Shown here one piece after another: positions 41,399-50,736 of a stretch of 64,000 nucleotides of DNA (its first letter is position 1; every line of letters begins with the position of its first letter). Source of the stretch: PMNU01 sp035480575 (GTDB taxonomy: Bacteria; Patescibacteriota; Saccharimonadia; Saccharimonadales; UBA4665). The stretch covers positions 62,001 through 126,000 of the forward strand of contig DATIHR010000006.1 of the NCBI GenBank assembly GCA_035480575.1, read 5' to 3'. A program made the position numbers and the translations under genes. The notes beneath the pieces are model-generated. The model saw nothing but the letters and a program-made list of their open reading frames with translations, had not been told where the DNA came from and searched no databases.

Positions 41399-41751
41399 GA
41401 TGGTAGCTTTCGTTTTCTAAACTGGTGGATTGTGGCCGTGACGACGCCCCAACAGCTGGCGTCTAGGGGTACTGCGTTGTAGTACGATAGCGCAAACTCG
41501 CCGCGTTGGCCGTCCCACCATAGGACGACGTCGTTTTTGCGCGGGTCGAGTGCGCGGTCTATAACGGCGATATCGCTTTCAAACACGCCGCTGCTTTCCC
41601 AAGAGTTGCCGCGTACGCGGAACAAATACGTGCTGCCCGGGTTACGGATGAGTAGCTCATGTAAATTAAGTCCGTGCAGGCTTTTATCTATTGCCGGGTT
41701 TGGGAATCCGGTATGTTTTGACACGCCCGGCAAATCGTTCTTCTCGTCCAT
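41395..41751 (-). CDS. umuD: UmuD-like S24 protein lacking the catalytic lysine
   Basis: 118 residues. S24/LexA-type fold: TGFPNPAIDKSLHGLNLHEL corresponds to the UmuD segment beginning with the Cys-Gly cleavage site, here Thr-Gly. The nucleophile Ser is kept in RGNSWESSGVFESDIAVIDR. The Lys of the Ser-Lys dyad, expected in a GEFTVKK-like strand, is replaced: the strand reads GEFALSYY. Self-cleavage is therefore doubtful. UmuD normally forms Pol V with UmuC and RecA; a form fixed in one state is possible. A TACAAT box lies 9 nt before the ATG. Confidence 0.8.
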   Translation of the reverse strand: MDEKNDLPGVSKHTGFPNPAIDKSLHGLNLHELLIRNPGSTYLFRVRGNSWESSGVFESDIAVIDRALDPRKNDVVLWWDGQRGEFALSYYNAVPLDASCWGVVTATIHQFRKRKLPS

Positions 41752-41784
41752 AGTAGGTCTATTGTACGCCCTCGCGTACGTGCG

Positions 41785-42174
41785 CTACTTGATGGAATTC
41801 AGGAAATCGACGAGCTCGCGGGGGGTTATTTCGGCTTTCACTAGGTATGCGTCGGCTTGTTTCTCGACATCGGCGCGAATTTCTTCGCGTTGCTCCAGGT
41901 TGGTGGTAATAATGATTTTGGCTTTTATGGGTGGTGCACCGGCACCACGTAGTTGGCGCAGTACCTCGATGCCGGTAATGGTGGGTACCATAAGGTCGAG
42001 TAAAATAATGTCGAATTGATCTGTCTTGGCTTGCTCAAGTCCGCGCTGGCCGTCTACTTCGACGACTACGTCGTAACCAGCGCGCTTGAGGGCTCGTACG
42101 TACAGTTCACTAATAAAATGCTCGTCTTCGATGCATAGTACTTTGCGACCGGTCTTGGGTGATTGGGGATCCAC
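41785..42174 (-). CDS. single-domain response regulator
   Basis: 129 residues from a GTG start. Receiver domain only: acidic pair in VLCIEDEHFISELYVRALKR, phospho-Asp in IILLDLMVPTITG (~55), Thr in IIITTNLEQ and Lys in AYLVKAEITP. With no output domain it may act by binding partners, as CheY does. It lies 2 nt after the histidine kinase gene on the same strand. Confidence 0.9.
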   Translation of the reverse strand: MDPQSPKTGRKVLCIEDEHFISELYVRALKRAGYDVVVEVDGQRGLEQAKTDQFDIILLDLMVPTITGIEVLRQLRGAGAPPIKAKIIITTNLEQREEIRADVEKQADAYLVKAEITPRELVDFLNSIK

Positions 42175-42176
42175 TA

Positions 42177-43718
42177 TTATCTGCTATACAAACTATGATT
42201 TTTAATCCAGCCGTGGGCACCACGGGTGATGTCGTTATTATCGCCATTTTTCTTTTCTTCGGCAAGTTTGGCATACGGTATAACGGTAAAACCGAACGTA
42301 CTGCCCTGGCCTTCCTTGCTTTGGACCCAAATGCGGCCGTCGTGTGCGTCGATGATAGATTTACATAGATAGAGGCCCAGCCCGGTGCCCCCTACCCTAC
42401 TTCGCGACCGGTGCGACCGATAAAATTTTTCGAACAAATTCCCAATAAGTGATGTCGGTATGCCCGGCCCCGAGTCTTTGACAAGCGTTTCTACAAGACC
42501 GGCCCCATTAATGTATGATTTTACTTCTATTGTCTTGCCGCTGTTTTTGGCGCTGTATTTTATGGCGTTGTCTAGCAGGTTAGCCATAACTTCGTACATG
42601 CTGACACGATCGACCCCAACGGTCGGTAGGTCGGGTGCGATGTTGGTGGTAATTTCAACGCCCTGTATACGGGCGCGCAGTGACAAGTCGTTTACGGCGG
42701 CTTTGACAATTTCGGACCAATTGTCTTCGCGCAGGCGTAGTTCGAATTCGTCGTTTTCTATGCGGGCGACGTTGAGCATGTTGTTTATGAAAGCGGTCAG
42801 CGAATCGGCGGTAACCTTCATTTTGTGCATAAAGTCGGACATTTCGGGGTTAAGGGTGCCATCCAACTCTTCTTCGAGCGCCTCGATGTATCCGCGCAAC
42901 AAGGTTATGGGTGTTCGTAGTTCATGTACGGCAATGGCAACAAAGCTTAGCGCTGCATCGTCTTGGTTGTAGCTGGGGTGGTCAAACAATACAAGTAAGG
43001 TCTCGAAACCAGCTGGGTTGCCCTGGTTATAGTATGCTGCAAGGTCGAACTGCCGGCGATGGCCATTCACCGGCCCGTTTAAGCGTACCCGTTCCCAGGC
43101 GTTTGTGGCAGTCGGCTGCGAGCCTTTTACGCCGTCAAGCCATTTGTCGAACGTTTGCTCGGACCCAAAAGACATATCTAGCACCGTGTAGACATTTTGG
43201 CCGATGGTTTCGTTCTCTGGCCGGCCAATGTAATCGCACAAGCTTTTGTTGGCGAAGATAATCGTTTGCTTCTGGTCGAGCACAAGCAATGGCAGTGGTA
43301 AGTGTTCGGCTACGAAGTTGCCATGCATGTCGGGTGCTGTTTTGCTGGCGAGTTTTTCGACTGTATCGGCGACGTTGGCAAGCTGATAGATGTGCGCCAC
43401 TAAATGGGTAACCATTTCGTGGCCTAAGCTTGGCTTGTTGAGGTCGGGTGCTGGCTCGTTGGCAGTGTCGGGTGCAATGTGCAGTATTGCCTGCCAAATG
43501 AGTTTTGTCGGTTGGGTAATACTGCGGGCGCTGAGCCATGGCAAAAGAGTAAGCCCGAGCAGCGTGACCGCGGCCAGGCTTACAACTACACCGATGTCGT
43601 TCAGATGCAAGACATGTGTCGTGAACCACCAGTCAGCGAAAATAAATGCGTTATCAATAAGTACGATAATAATCAGCCGGTTTCTAACCTGAGCGATAAA
43701 CGATTGTAGGTGGTTCAT
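42177..43718 (-). CDS. sensor histidine kinase
   Basis: 513 residues. Two membrane helices (~15-33 and ~41-62: IGVVVSLAAVTLLGLTLLPW) with a very short outer loop, a cytoplasmic linker, a PAS domain (LPLPLLVLDQKQTIIFANKS), HisKA (IAVHELRTPITLLRGYIEAL) and HATPase (NLLDNAIKYSAKN, DSGPGIPTSLIGNLFEKF, GTGLGLYLCKSIIDAHDGR). The short loop suggests sensing in the membrane or cytoplasm. The receiver-only protein downstream is its likely partner. Confidence 0.92.
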   Translation of the reverse strand: MNHLQSFIAQVRNRLIIIVLIDNAFIFADWWFTTHVLHLNDIGVVVSLAAVTLLGLTLLPWLSARSITQPTKLIWQAILHIAPDTANEPAPDLNKPSLGHEMVTHLVAHIYQLANVADTVEKLASKTAPDMHGNFVAEHLPLPLLVLDQKQTIIFANKSLCDYIGRPENETIGQNVYTVLDMSFGSEQTFDKWLDGVKGSQPTATNAWERVRLNGPVNGHRRQFDLAAYYNQGNPAGFETLLVLFDHPSYNQDDAALSFVAIAVHELRTPITLLRGYIEALEEELDGTLNPEMSDFMHKMKVTADSLTAFINNMLNVARIENDEFELRLREDNWSEIVKAAVNDLSLRARIQGVEITTNIAPDLPTVGVDRVSMYEVMANLLDNAIKYSAKNSGKTIEVKSYINGAGLVETLVKDSGPGIPTSLIGNLFEKFYRSHRSRSRVGGTGLGLYLCKSIIDAHDGRIWVQSKEGQGSTFGFTVIPYAKLAEEKKNGDNNDITRGAHGWIKNHSLYSR

Positions 43719-43730
43719 ATGATGGATGCT

Positions 43731-44993
43731 TTAGGGTTGGTAGCCGACGCGGTCGTTACCGCCGACCACGCTGAACCACGTTTGCCCGGCGTTTAGTTTG
43801 ATTGTTTTGCCGGTGGCGTCAGTGAGCGCGAGGCTGGCGTTTTTGTCGGGCTTGCTCCAGTTACCCTCGGTTACGGTGCCGTCCTGGAATACAAACGCAT
43901 GGCCAGACCCAAGACTGCCGTATGTGGTGTAGATACCATTGTTGCCTTTTTGCATAACGAGCGCCACGACAACCTTTGGTTTAATTTGGGTCTGGTTACC
44001 AGAGCCGTCGACGACCATGTGGGGTTTGCCGTCTTGAGCGCGCGCGTAGCTGTTGTCTGCCGGGTCGTAGGTAAATGTGGGGTTAAAGCCGTCACCCGAA
44101 ACGCCGAACGACATAATGCGGGCATTTGGCGCCTTAGAGGGTTTATCGCTCTTGCGTTCAAATCCGGTAAATTGGCTGGCCCCGAAACCTTTTTGCGAAG
44201 CATAGTCGCGCAATTTGGTGATGTCGGTATACAAGTTATGGGGTGCCGCCCGGCTACCAATCCGGTAAAAATGAGTCGAATCGTGGTTGAGGTCTTTGAC
44301 GCCCCATGCGGGAATACTGGCAAGTGCTTCGGCGCTGCCGCCGGCGTGTGCAATCGCGGCATCAAAACCAAGAACCCATTGCAAATAATATGGCCGCACT
44401 GAGCGGACAGGGCCGATATAGCCTGGGTCGGTGTCTTGGAAAAAGGCAACGAACCGAGTAATACCGCCTTCGGCAACGGCTTCGAACACAACACCGGCTT
44501 GGTCCAAGCCAGACTGCGGGCGTGCATCGAAACTGTTTTCTATCATGACTGCGATGACGGGTCGTTTATTAACGTCGAAGCCGACTTGCCTGCCGGTGAG
44601 CTTAGAAGCCTCGGTGGTGGGTGGTGGCGTCGGTACGACTTTTTTGGCTTTTACAATCGGTTTTTGGGCGATCGGCGCCTTTTTGTGCAGCATAAAATAT
44701 GTGCCTACGCCGTTTGCAATAACAAGCACAATGATGACACTAAAAATGATCCATTGTTTTTTGGACCGCGCGGCTAGCCACTGTTTGAACGAACGTTTCG
44801 GCTTTTGCACTGGTGGCTCAGTCGGTTCGGGGGTTTGGTCATCGTGAGCGGCCACTTGTTCGGGTGGTATAAAGCCCTGGGGTCTCGTGTAGTCGGCGCT
44901 GGTAGTTAGGGGTACGTCGTATGCTGCTTGCGGTTGCGCTGAAGCAAGTTCATAGCCCTCACGCCGCAGCTTGCGGATACCATCGATACTCAT
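43731..44993 (-). CDS. DUF3048 (YerB-like) membrane-anchored protein
   Basis: 420 residues from the ATG at 44993; the longer frame would overlap gltX. N-terminal ~85 residues are cytoplasmic and polar, then one membrane helix (QWIIFSVIIVLVIANGVGTYF, about 83-103), a Pro/Lys linker, and the DUF3048 domain: RPVIAVMIENSFDARPQSGL, VFEAVAEGGITRFVAFF, IGPVRSVRPYYLQW and GSRAAPHNLYTD. B. subtilis YerB has this domain; function is unknown, presumably at the cell envelope. It precedes the kinase gene by 12 nt. Confidence 0.88.
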   Translation of the reverse strand: MSIDGIRKLRREGYELASAQPQAAYDVPLTTSADYTRPQGFIPPEQVAAHDDQTPEPTEPPVQKPKRSFKQWLAARSKKQWIIFSVIIVLVIANGVGTYFMLHKKAPIAQKPIVKAKKVVPTPPPTTEASKLTGRQVGFDVNKRPVIAVMIENSFDARPQSGLDQAGVVFEAVAEGGITRFVAFFQDTDPGYIGPVRSVRPYYLQWVLGFDAAIAHAGGSAEALASIPAWGVKDLNHDSTHFYRIGSRAAPHNLYTDITKLRDYASQKGFGASQFTGFERKSDKPSKAPNARIMSFGVSGDGFNPTFTYDPADNSYARAQDGKPHMVVDGSGNQTQIKPKVVVALVMQKGNNGIYTTYGSLGSGHAFVFQDGTVTEGNWSKPDKNASLALTDATGKTIKLNAGQTWFSVVGGNDRVGYQP

Positions 44994-45024
44994 GCTCTCT
45001 ATTGTAGCAAACAGAAGGATAAGC

Positions 45025-46461
45025 TTAAACGTGTCCAAGCATGGCGTCGATTCGTCGTAACGAGACATCCTTGCCCAAGATTGCCAATGTATCTGCTAGG
45101 CCAGGGCTGGCTGGTGCCTGGGTTGTTGCAATGCGGATGAGGCTAAACAAGGTGCCTGGTTTTTGGCCAGTTTGCTCTAGCAAGGTATTGAGCGTGTCGG
45201 TAAGATTGGGCGGCGTAAAGTCGCTTGCTGCAAGCGCTGTCCTTGACTGTTCTAGTAGTGCGCGGAGCTCGTCTGCGGTTAGTTTTTGTAGCTGTTTGTT
45301 GTCGTGCCACAGGCTTGGGCTTATTGGTAAGTCGGTAAAGAAAAAGAGCGATAGCTGTGGTAGCTCTGCAAAATATTTTAGCCGTTCCTGTACGAGTGCC
45401 AACACTTGTTTTTTATACGTATCGTCGTAGGTTCCGGCTTCGGCTGGCCAGAAGTCTGCCACTTTAGCATAGAGGGTGTCCAGTGGCAATGCGCGAATAT
45501 GCGCTCCATTCATCCACATAAGGCGGCGTTCGTCGAAAGTGGCGCCATTCCGCTGAACCCTATCCAGGCTGAATTTTTGGATTAGCTCTTGGGTACTGAA
45601 TATTTCTTGCTCGGTACCATCGTTCCACCCCAGCGAAGCCATAAAATTAACGAGTGCTTCAGGCAGGTACCCTTCCCGCGCGTAGTCCAGGATGTCTTTT
45701 GCGCCGTCCCGCTTCGATAATTTTTTCTTGCCATCGGGTCCAAGTACCATGGGAACGGTCGCCAGAATGGGATGAGTTATATCGAGCGCTTCGTACAGAT
45801 TAAGATACTTTGGTGTACTCGCTAAAAATTCCTGCGACCTAATGACGTGCGTACACTCCATGGCAAGGTCGTCGATAATGTGCGCAAAGTTGTAGGTGGG
45901 GTAGCCATCCGATTTTATGATGATAAAATCGTCGATTGCTTCCGCTCCTGCCGAAAGATCACCTAAAACGGCGTCGTGCCATGTGTATGCTTTGGGTTCG
46001 GACTTAAAGCGTAATGGTTGTGTGCCATCCCATGCTGGTGGGTTGCTTGGCCGATGGTTGCGGAATAAGAATGGTCGTTTTTCGGCAGTTGCTTGGTCGC
46101 GGAACGCTTGTACTTCTTCGGGAGTGTATGGGTCGGCGTAGGCCCTGCCCTGCTCTACGAGTTTGTGCGCCCATACTTTGTATGTATCTAGTCGTTGGCT
46201 TTGTGTGTAGGGCGCATGCGGGCCGCCAATGTCGACGCCTTCGTCCCACGTAAGGCCAAGCCATGACAGGCTGTCAGTAATATGTTGGGCCGACCCTGTT
46301 ACTTCGCGGACTTTGTCGGTATCCTCAATTCGAAGGATAAACTGGCCGCCGGTTTGCCTGGCAAGCAGCCAGGCAAAAAGCGCTGTGCGTACACCCCCAA
46401 CGTGTAAAAATCCTGTAGGGCTGGGTGCAAATCGAGTGCGTGCAGGTTTCGTTGAGTTCAT
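45025..46461 (-). CDS. gltX: glutamyl-tRNA synthetase
   Basis: 478 residues. Class I synthetase: HIGH-type motif TRFAPSPTGFLHVGGVRTAL at the start and KMSKS-type KKLSKRDGAKDILDYA (~243). YPTYNFAHIIDDLAMECTHV is the conserved catalytic-domain segment. The C-terminal anticodon-binding helical domain is complete. A TATAAT box (46469-46474) ends 7 nt before the ATG, suggesting a leaderless mRNA. Confidence 0.95.
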   Translation of the reverse strand: MNSTKPARTRFAPSPTGFLHVGGVRTALFAWLLARQTGGQFILRIEDTDKVREVTGSAQHITDSLSWLGLTWDEGVDIGGPHAPYTQSQRLDTYKVWAHKLVEQGRAYADPYTPEEVQAFRDQATAEKRPFLFRNHRPSNPPAWDGTQPLRFKSEPKAYTWHDAVLGDLSAGAEAIDDFIIIKSDGYPTYNFAHIIDDLAMECTHVIRSQEFLASTPKYLNLYEALDITHPILATVPMVLGPDGKKKLSKRDGAKDILDYAREGYLPEALVNFMASLGWNDGTEQEIFSTQELIQKFSLDRVQRNGATFDERRLMWMNGAHIRALPLDTLYAKVADFWPAEAGTYDDTYKKQVLALVQERLKYFAELPQLSLFFFTDLPISPSLWHDNKQLQKLTADELRALLEQSRTALAASDFTPPNLTDTLNTLLEQTGQKPGTLFSLIRIATTQAPASPGLADTLAILGKDVSLRRIDAMLGHV

Positions 46462-46468
46462 CAGGGTA

Positions 46469-46474
46469 ATTATA
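46469..46474 (-). promoter_or_regulatory. -10 box giving a leaderless gltX mRNA
   Basis: Consensus TATAAT on the minus strand with 7 nt between it and the gltX ATG. A start site 6-8 nt after the box would fall on the A of ATG. No good -35 is seen. Confidence 0.55.
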
Positions 46475-46487
46475 AGAGAAAATACCG

Positions 46488-47258
46488 TTACTCGCCAGAG
46501 GAGAGTCTAAACCGGGCCACGAGGGGCGTGTGGTCTGAGGGGTGGCGACCTAATACCTTGAACTCATCGAGCGTCAGCGTGCCGCACTTGGTCCAAAAGA
46601 TATTGTCGTAATTGGCTTGAATAATGGGAAATTTGCCAATAAGCCGCCATGTCGGGTGCAGTACGGTGCCAGTTGCACGATGATACATCGATTTTGCACC
46701 CCACATATGTGGCATAAATTTAAATTGATTAAAATCGCCGCCAATAATGGTGGTAGTTTGGAGGTCAGGCAGGTTCACGACGTTCCGAAAGGCTTTGTGA
46801 TGGCCAATATGGGTTTTCCAGTTCCAGGGCACCAAGTGCGCTAAATAATTAACGACGATATTTACTTGCTTGCCGCCATGCTGTACCTGCGCTTGAATGA
46901 GTTTTATGGTATGCCCTGGAAAACCGCGTACTGCACCGTATTTGTCTGGACCCAACTCGTGGAACTGAACAAGCAGTGGTGCGGTACGTGTTGCGAGCGC
47001 CGAGCCACTGTAGACGCCGTTTCGCTCGGGGCTAAATGGCGCAAAAAACGTGTGGTACCCCTGAGATTCCAGATGTTGGAGGAGTGACGACTTGCCTTTA
47101 TTGTCGGCAAGCACTTCATTGAGCCCGAACGTGTGGGGCTGGTACGTGGTAATGATGGTATCGAAGCGTGTCTTGAGCTGCTGCAAGCGCTTAGCCGTTT
47201 GTTGGCTCTCTACCCATACATTCCAAAATAAAGCAGTAAACGGATCCGGTTTTCCCAT
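46488..47258 (-). CDS. endonuclease/exonuclease/phosphatase-family protein
   Basis: 256 residues. EEP fold by motif: Asn in LFWNVWVES (~12), Glu in FGLNEVLADNKG (~47), GGDFNQFKF (~168) and HPSDHTPLVARF at the end. These are the metal-binding and catalytic residues of DNase I-like enzymes. Substrate may be nucleic acid or a phosphoester. No signal peptide is apparent. A TAATAA box lies ~7 nt before the ATG. Confidence 0.8.
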   Translation of the reverse strand: MGKPDPFTALFWNVWVESQQTAKRLQQLKTRFDTIITTYQPHTFGLNEVLADNKGKSSLLQHLESQGYHTFFAPFSPERNGVYSGSALATRTAPLLVQFHELGPDKYGAVRGFPGHTIKLIQAQVQHGGKQVNIVVNYLAHLVPWNWKTHIGHHKAFRNVVNLPDLQTTTIIGGDFNQFKFMPHMWGAKSMYHRATGTVLHPTWRLIGKFPIIQANYDNIFWTKCGTLTLDEFKVLGRHPSDHTPLVARFRLSSGE

Positions 47259-47276
47259 GTTGGTATTATTACTCTG

Positions 47277-48404
47277 TTATAGACTTGTCGCAATGTCCGC
47301 TATGTCTTCTTTTGATAACGTTGCATTGCCGGTAAGGTCGTAGCGCACGCCGCCATTGACCCAGGCCGCATTAGTGCCGTCGTTTTTGCCATATATGTAT
47401 ATAGTTTGCCCATTCCGCTGGACTGTTTCGTGCTCGCCATTTAACGCAAGCGTGTTGTCTAGTAGTGTCTGGCTATTCCAGTCGGAGGCTTGTTGGGTAA
47501 TGGTGTAGCCGCTTGTGCCAGACCGAAAGGTAAGGCTAACAGTACCGCCTATGCGTTGTATCCCTCCGGTTAAGGCGTAACCTGTGGGGCGGTAGTTTGG
47601 TAAGGACGCATGAAAGCCAGCCTGCACAGAGGCGACATGTAGCTCTAGTTGCGGCATATTAAGGTAGCTTATAAAACCTGCGAGCACAAGCAGCGCGGCG
47701 ACACCGGCGAACGTATTAATGAGTCGACGATACCGTTTGGGCTTCAGCTTGTGTGCCGGCTGCGTATGGCTCGTGGCGCGGTGCATGGACACCTCGAATA
47801 TGTCGGCGGACTTATGGCTTGTGCTAGCGTGGGTGTGTGTACGTGTTGTGGGTGGTGTTACTGCTGGGGCTTCCCTGACGGCAATAATGGGTACTGGTAC
47901 CTGCATAGCTGCGGTGGGTGTATATGCAAGTACGGGGCTGCCTTCGTGATGGAAACGAGTAATGGCATTGTGCTTAGGAGTGTGTATGGCGCGCTCCATG
48001 CGTCGTGAGTCTACTTGCTCTACCGATTGTTTGCGTGCAAGCTGTTTGGAAGCGGGTTTAGCCATAACTTCTGCCGGCGGCTGGGTCTTGAGCGCTGGCT
48101 TAAGCCGGGCAGCCGGGCGTTTTACGCTACTTCGCATGAGTGTTTTACTGTGTTCGGGCCGGCGTGTTGTGCTACTCGCTGTGTGTTGTTTTGCTTGGGC
48201 TACGTCGGGCTTTAGGGCCGGTTTCGTGGCAGATTTTTGGTTTTGGGAGGCAGGTAATACGCCGGTCGGGTCGGCGGTTTTAACGACTTTCTTTACCGGC
48301 GAGGGGCGCACAAAGCCGTCTATCACTTTGCCTTTCGCGCCAAGCGGTGCACCTGTACTGGCGTCGTAGCGTTTGCCGTTTAGCTCAATAACGTGTTCGC
48401 TCAC
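47277..48404 (-). CDS. single-pass membrane protein with basic N-terminal region
   Basis: 375 residues from a GTG start after AAAAAG. Residues 1-225 are low complexity, rich in Lys, Pro, Thr and Ala, probably cytoplasmic, with a short ordered start (HVIELNGKRYDASTGAPLGA). One membrane helix (TFAGVAALLVLAGFISYL, about 230-247) leads to an outer ~125-residue beta-rich domain (TGGIQRIGGTVSLTFRSG, TVQRNGQTIYIYGKNDG). The outer domain resembles DUF4367-like folds, but I cannot assign it. The basic inner tail may bind nucleic acid. Confidence 0.6.
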   Translation of the reverse strand: MSEHVIELNGKRYDASTGAPLGAKGKVIDGFVRPSPVKKVVKTADPTGVLPASQNQKSATKPALKPDVAQAKQHTASSTTRRPEHSKTLMRSSVKRPAARLKPALKTQPPAEVMAKPASKQLARKQSVEQVDSRRMERAIHTPKHNAITRFHHEGSPVLAYTPTAAMQVPVPIIAVREAPAVTPPTTRTHTHASTSHKSADIFEVSMHRATSHTQPAHKLKPKRYRRLINTFAGVAALLVLAGFISYLNMPQLELHVASVQAGFHASLPNYRPTGYALTGGIQRIGGTVSLTFRSGTSGYTITQQASDWNSQTLLDNTLALNGEHETVQRNGQTIYIYGKNDGTNAAWVNGGVRYDLTGNATLSKEDIADIATSL

Positions 48405-48499
48405 CTTTTTACCCTACTTATCCGCCTATGATCATAAGCGTTTCATTGCTCTTATCTTACTCTTACGCCCATATCTTGCGCAAGCCACGGAGCGGTGTG

Positions 48500-49597
48500 T
48501 CAGTCGATGCAGGGCACCGATTGCGTGGTACTAGTAACATTGTAGTTACTGTCGATGGTTACAACAGTGTTCCCTTGCCAGTCTTGATGGCTGCATGTGC
48601 CCTCGGTGGTAACAGCTGCAATCAGGCGGGTATCACTGCCCCATGTTCCTTGTACGAGGCGGTTATTGTAAAAGATCCAGTTTGCGCCACTGTGCCACCA
48701 GGCATCAATTATGTAGTTATTGCCACCAAGCAGCAGGTTGTCTTTGACAACTACATTGCTGAGTACTGTGTCGGTGAGGTTAAGCGGGAACGTGGCGGGT
48801 ACGTCTTTGAGATCTAATGTATTGTGCAAGATGTTGAAGCCCGGGCATGCATTACCACCACAGACGGCTTGCACGCCATCTGAGTGGCTACCATCGGGTG
48901 GTGCTTGCGCCGGTGGCAGCCAGCAGGCATGGAAGTATGAATCTTGCACAGTGCCAGAACCTTGGCCAGATAGTCTGAACCCGTCGTCGTGGTTGCGAAC
49001 ATAAATACGCGTTGCAGTGTACTTAGATTCGCCTACTCCAGGCGAACCGACGCAGCCGGTCGCTGGCCCGACAGTACTATCGCTAATGGTAAAGGAATAG
49101 TAATTTTCGCCAGTACCCTGGTTGTTTACCGTGCCATCTATTTGTGAATTTTTAACAATGACGTTGTTTGCCAGTATGTGTAAGTCGCCCTTTATGTACC
49201 AGCCGTCTATTACTTGTCCGGCGGTCGTGACGGTGTACGTGCCATTCACTGTATTGCTAAATGATGTCCCTGCAGGTACGCCGGTACATGCAGGTGTTGG
49301 GTATTTCGGCAAGGCGCAGCTACCGCCGCCCGAAGGCGGAGGGGTCGGCGGCGGAGGGGTGGGTGTCGTAAACTGTATGGCTTTACCACCAGACGCAGCG
49401 CCATCGCTGATAAGCTTAGCGTTTGCGGTCAACGTGCCACCGTCGGGTTCGGTGGCGGCAAAAAAGCTCGAAGCGTTAACTAGGAAAAGTACACTACCTA
49501 CGACGATAACCGCTGCCGCTGCTGTGAGTGCAATCAGTTTGTTTTGACGCGAGGCACTCCAGAAGGCTGTTATTTGGCTTTGTAGTTTTTTAATCAT
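48500..49597 (-). CDS. secreted right-handed beta-helix protein (paralog 1)
   Basis: 365 residues. N-terminal membrane anchor (LIALTAAAAVIVVGSVLFLV, about 20-40), a short conserved module (FFAATEPDGGTLTANAKL, ASGGKAIQF), a Pro-rich linker (TPPPPTPPPSGGG), then PAYPxxxCTGVPAGTSF-type motif and beta-helix rungs with repeated NNVIVKNSQIDG-like turns. Such folds occur in pectate lyases and adhesins; no lyase catalytic set is evident. Its ATG overlaps the stop of paralog 2 by 4 bp. With two paralogs upstream it forms a tandem family. Confidence 0.8.
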   Translation of the reverse strand: MIKKLQSQITAFWSASRQNKLIALTAAAAVIVVGSVLFLVNASSFFAATEPDGGTLTANAKLISDGAASGGKAIQFTTPTPPPPTPPPSGGGSCALPKYPTPACTGVPAGTSFSNTVNGTYTVTTAGQVIDGWYIKGDLHILANNVIVKNSQIDGTVNNQGTGENYYSFTISDSTVGPATGCVGSPGVGESKYTATRIYVRNHDDGFRLSGQGSGTVQDSYFHACWLPPAQAPPDGSHSDGVQAVCGGNACPGFNILHNTLDLKDVPATFPLNLTDTVLSNVVVKDNLLLGGNNYIIDAWWHSGANWIFYNNRLVQGTWGSDTRLIAAVTTEGTCSHQDWQGNTVVTIDSNYNVTSTTQSVPCID

Positions 49598-50679
49598 AGT
49601 GGTGCTCCGGTTTCATGATATACATTGCCTGTCACTTGTGTTTCGTCTTGGCAATCGGTCCAAGGTCCGTAAGCGCCCACCGTATTATAGAGTACGCGGC
49701 TAAAGTGGTTATTGATGACCCGGTAATTGACTGCAGTGGCGCCTTGATCGCAGTAGAGCGTATAGGCCCCTCCTGCCATTAAGTTATCCTGAATAAGTAT
49801 GTTCACATCTGTTCCGCGGTTACTGATAACGGCCGACGTGCCGTGCAAGATGATCGTGTTGTGTACGATGCTGATATTGAGCGATCCATTGACGACGTTA
49901 CCCCCGCTAATGTGGCCAATGGCCATTTGTATACCGTCGGTATGGGGGTCTGCACCTACCTCGGCCATGTCGTGAATGTAGCTGTCTTGCACCGTGACGT
50001 TTTGGTTCATGTCGAAGCCATTTTCGCAGCCTGATATATTAGAACGCTGTACTGTAATGTTTGCTTCCGATATTGCAGTATGGTTAGTGACCCCACAGCT
50101 AATAGTCGAGTCTTGTATGAGCAGCCGGTTTGCATCGCTGACAGCACCGTTGTCTTCGCGGTAGATGGCAATGTTGTTTGTGGTGCAGGTAATTTTAGAC
50201 TTACGGATAATGACCGCATTGGCATTTGAGCTGACGGTAATACAACCGCGAATGTCTTTATTCTCAATAATCGTGCCGCTAGTGGTAACGTCTATGTTGC
50301 CATTAACAATAGTAAGTGATGTTCCTGCAGGAACGCCGGTGCACGACGCGTCAGGATAGGCTGGTAGCGGGCAGCTCGTGCTACCCGATGGCGGAGGGGT
50401 GGGCGTTGGTGTTGGTGTGGGAGTCGGCGGCGGAGGAGTTGGTGCGGGAGCGGTAAACTGCACTGCTTTGCCACCCGAGGCGTTGCCGTCGGTGACCAAT
50501 TTGGCGTTCGCAGTTAACGAAGCGTTATCGGGTTCGACTGCTGCGAAGAATCCGGCAGCATTGGTAAGGACCAGGAACAGACCGCCTAGAAAAATTGCAC
50601 TAGCAATGCATAGGGCAATAATTTTGTTTTGTTTGGAACCTTGTAGTAATCGCGTAGCCAACATTTGTGCGGTTTTCAT
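49594..50679 (-). CDS. secreted right-handed beta-helix protein (paralog 2)
   Basis: 361 residues, same layout as its neighbours: anchor helix (IIALCIASAIFLGGLFLVLT), FFAAVEPDNASLTANAKLV and ASGGKAVQF module, Pro/Thr linker, DASCTGVPAGTSLTIVNGNI, then rungs such as NANAVIIRKSKITC, ITVQRSNISG and VTVQDSYIHDMAEVG. The periodic Val/Ile with Asn/Asp turns is typical of parallel beta-helices. Cysteines are more frequent than in cytoplasmic proteins. Probably surface exposed. Confidence 0.8.
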   Translation of the reverse strand: MKTAQMLATRLLQGSKQNKIIALCIASAIFLGGLFLVLTNAAGFFAAVEPDNASLTANAKLVTDGNASGGKAVQFTAPAPTPPPPTPTPTPTPTPPPSGSTSCPLPAYPDASCTGVPAGTSLTIVNGNIDVTTSGTIIENKDIRGCITVSSNANAVIIRKSKITCTTNNIAIYREDNGAVSDANRLLIQDSTISCGVTNHTAISEANITVQRSNISGCENGFDMNQNVTVQDSYIHDMAEVGADPHTDGIQMAIGHISGGNVVNGSLNISIVHNTIILHGTSAVISNRGTDVNILIQDNLMAGGAYTLYCDQGATAVNYRVINNHFSRVLYNTVGAYGPWTDCQDETQVTGNVYHETGAPL

Positions 50680-50736
50680 GTGTGCCTTTCTATGACTATG
50701 TCTAGCTTTATTGTAGTACGTTTTACCGAATTACTA

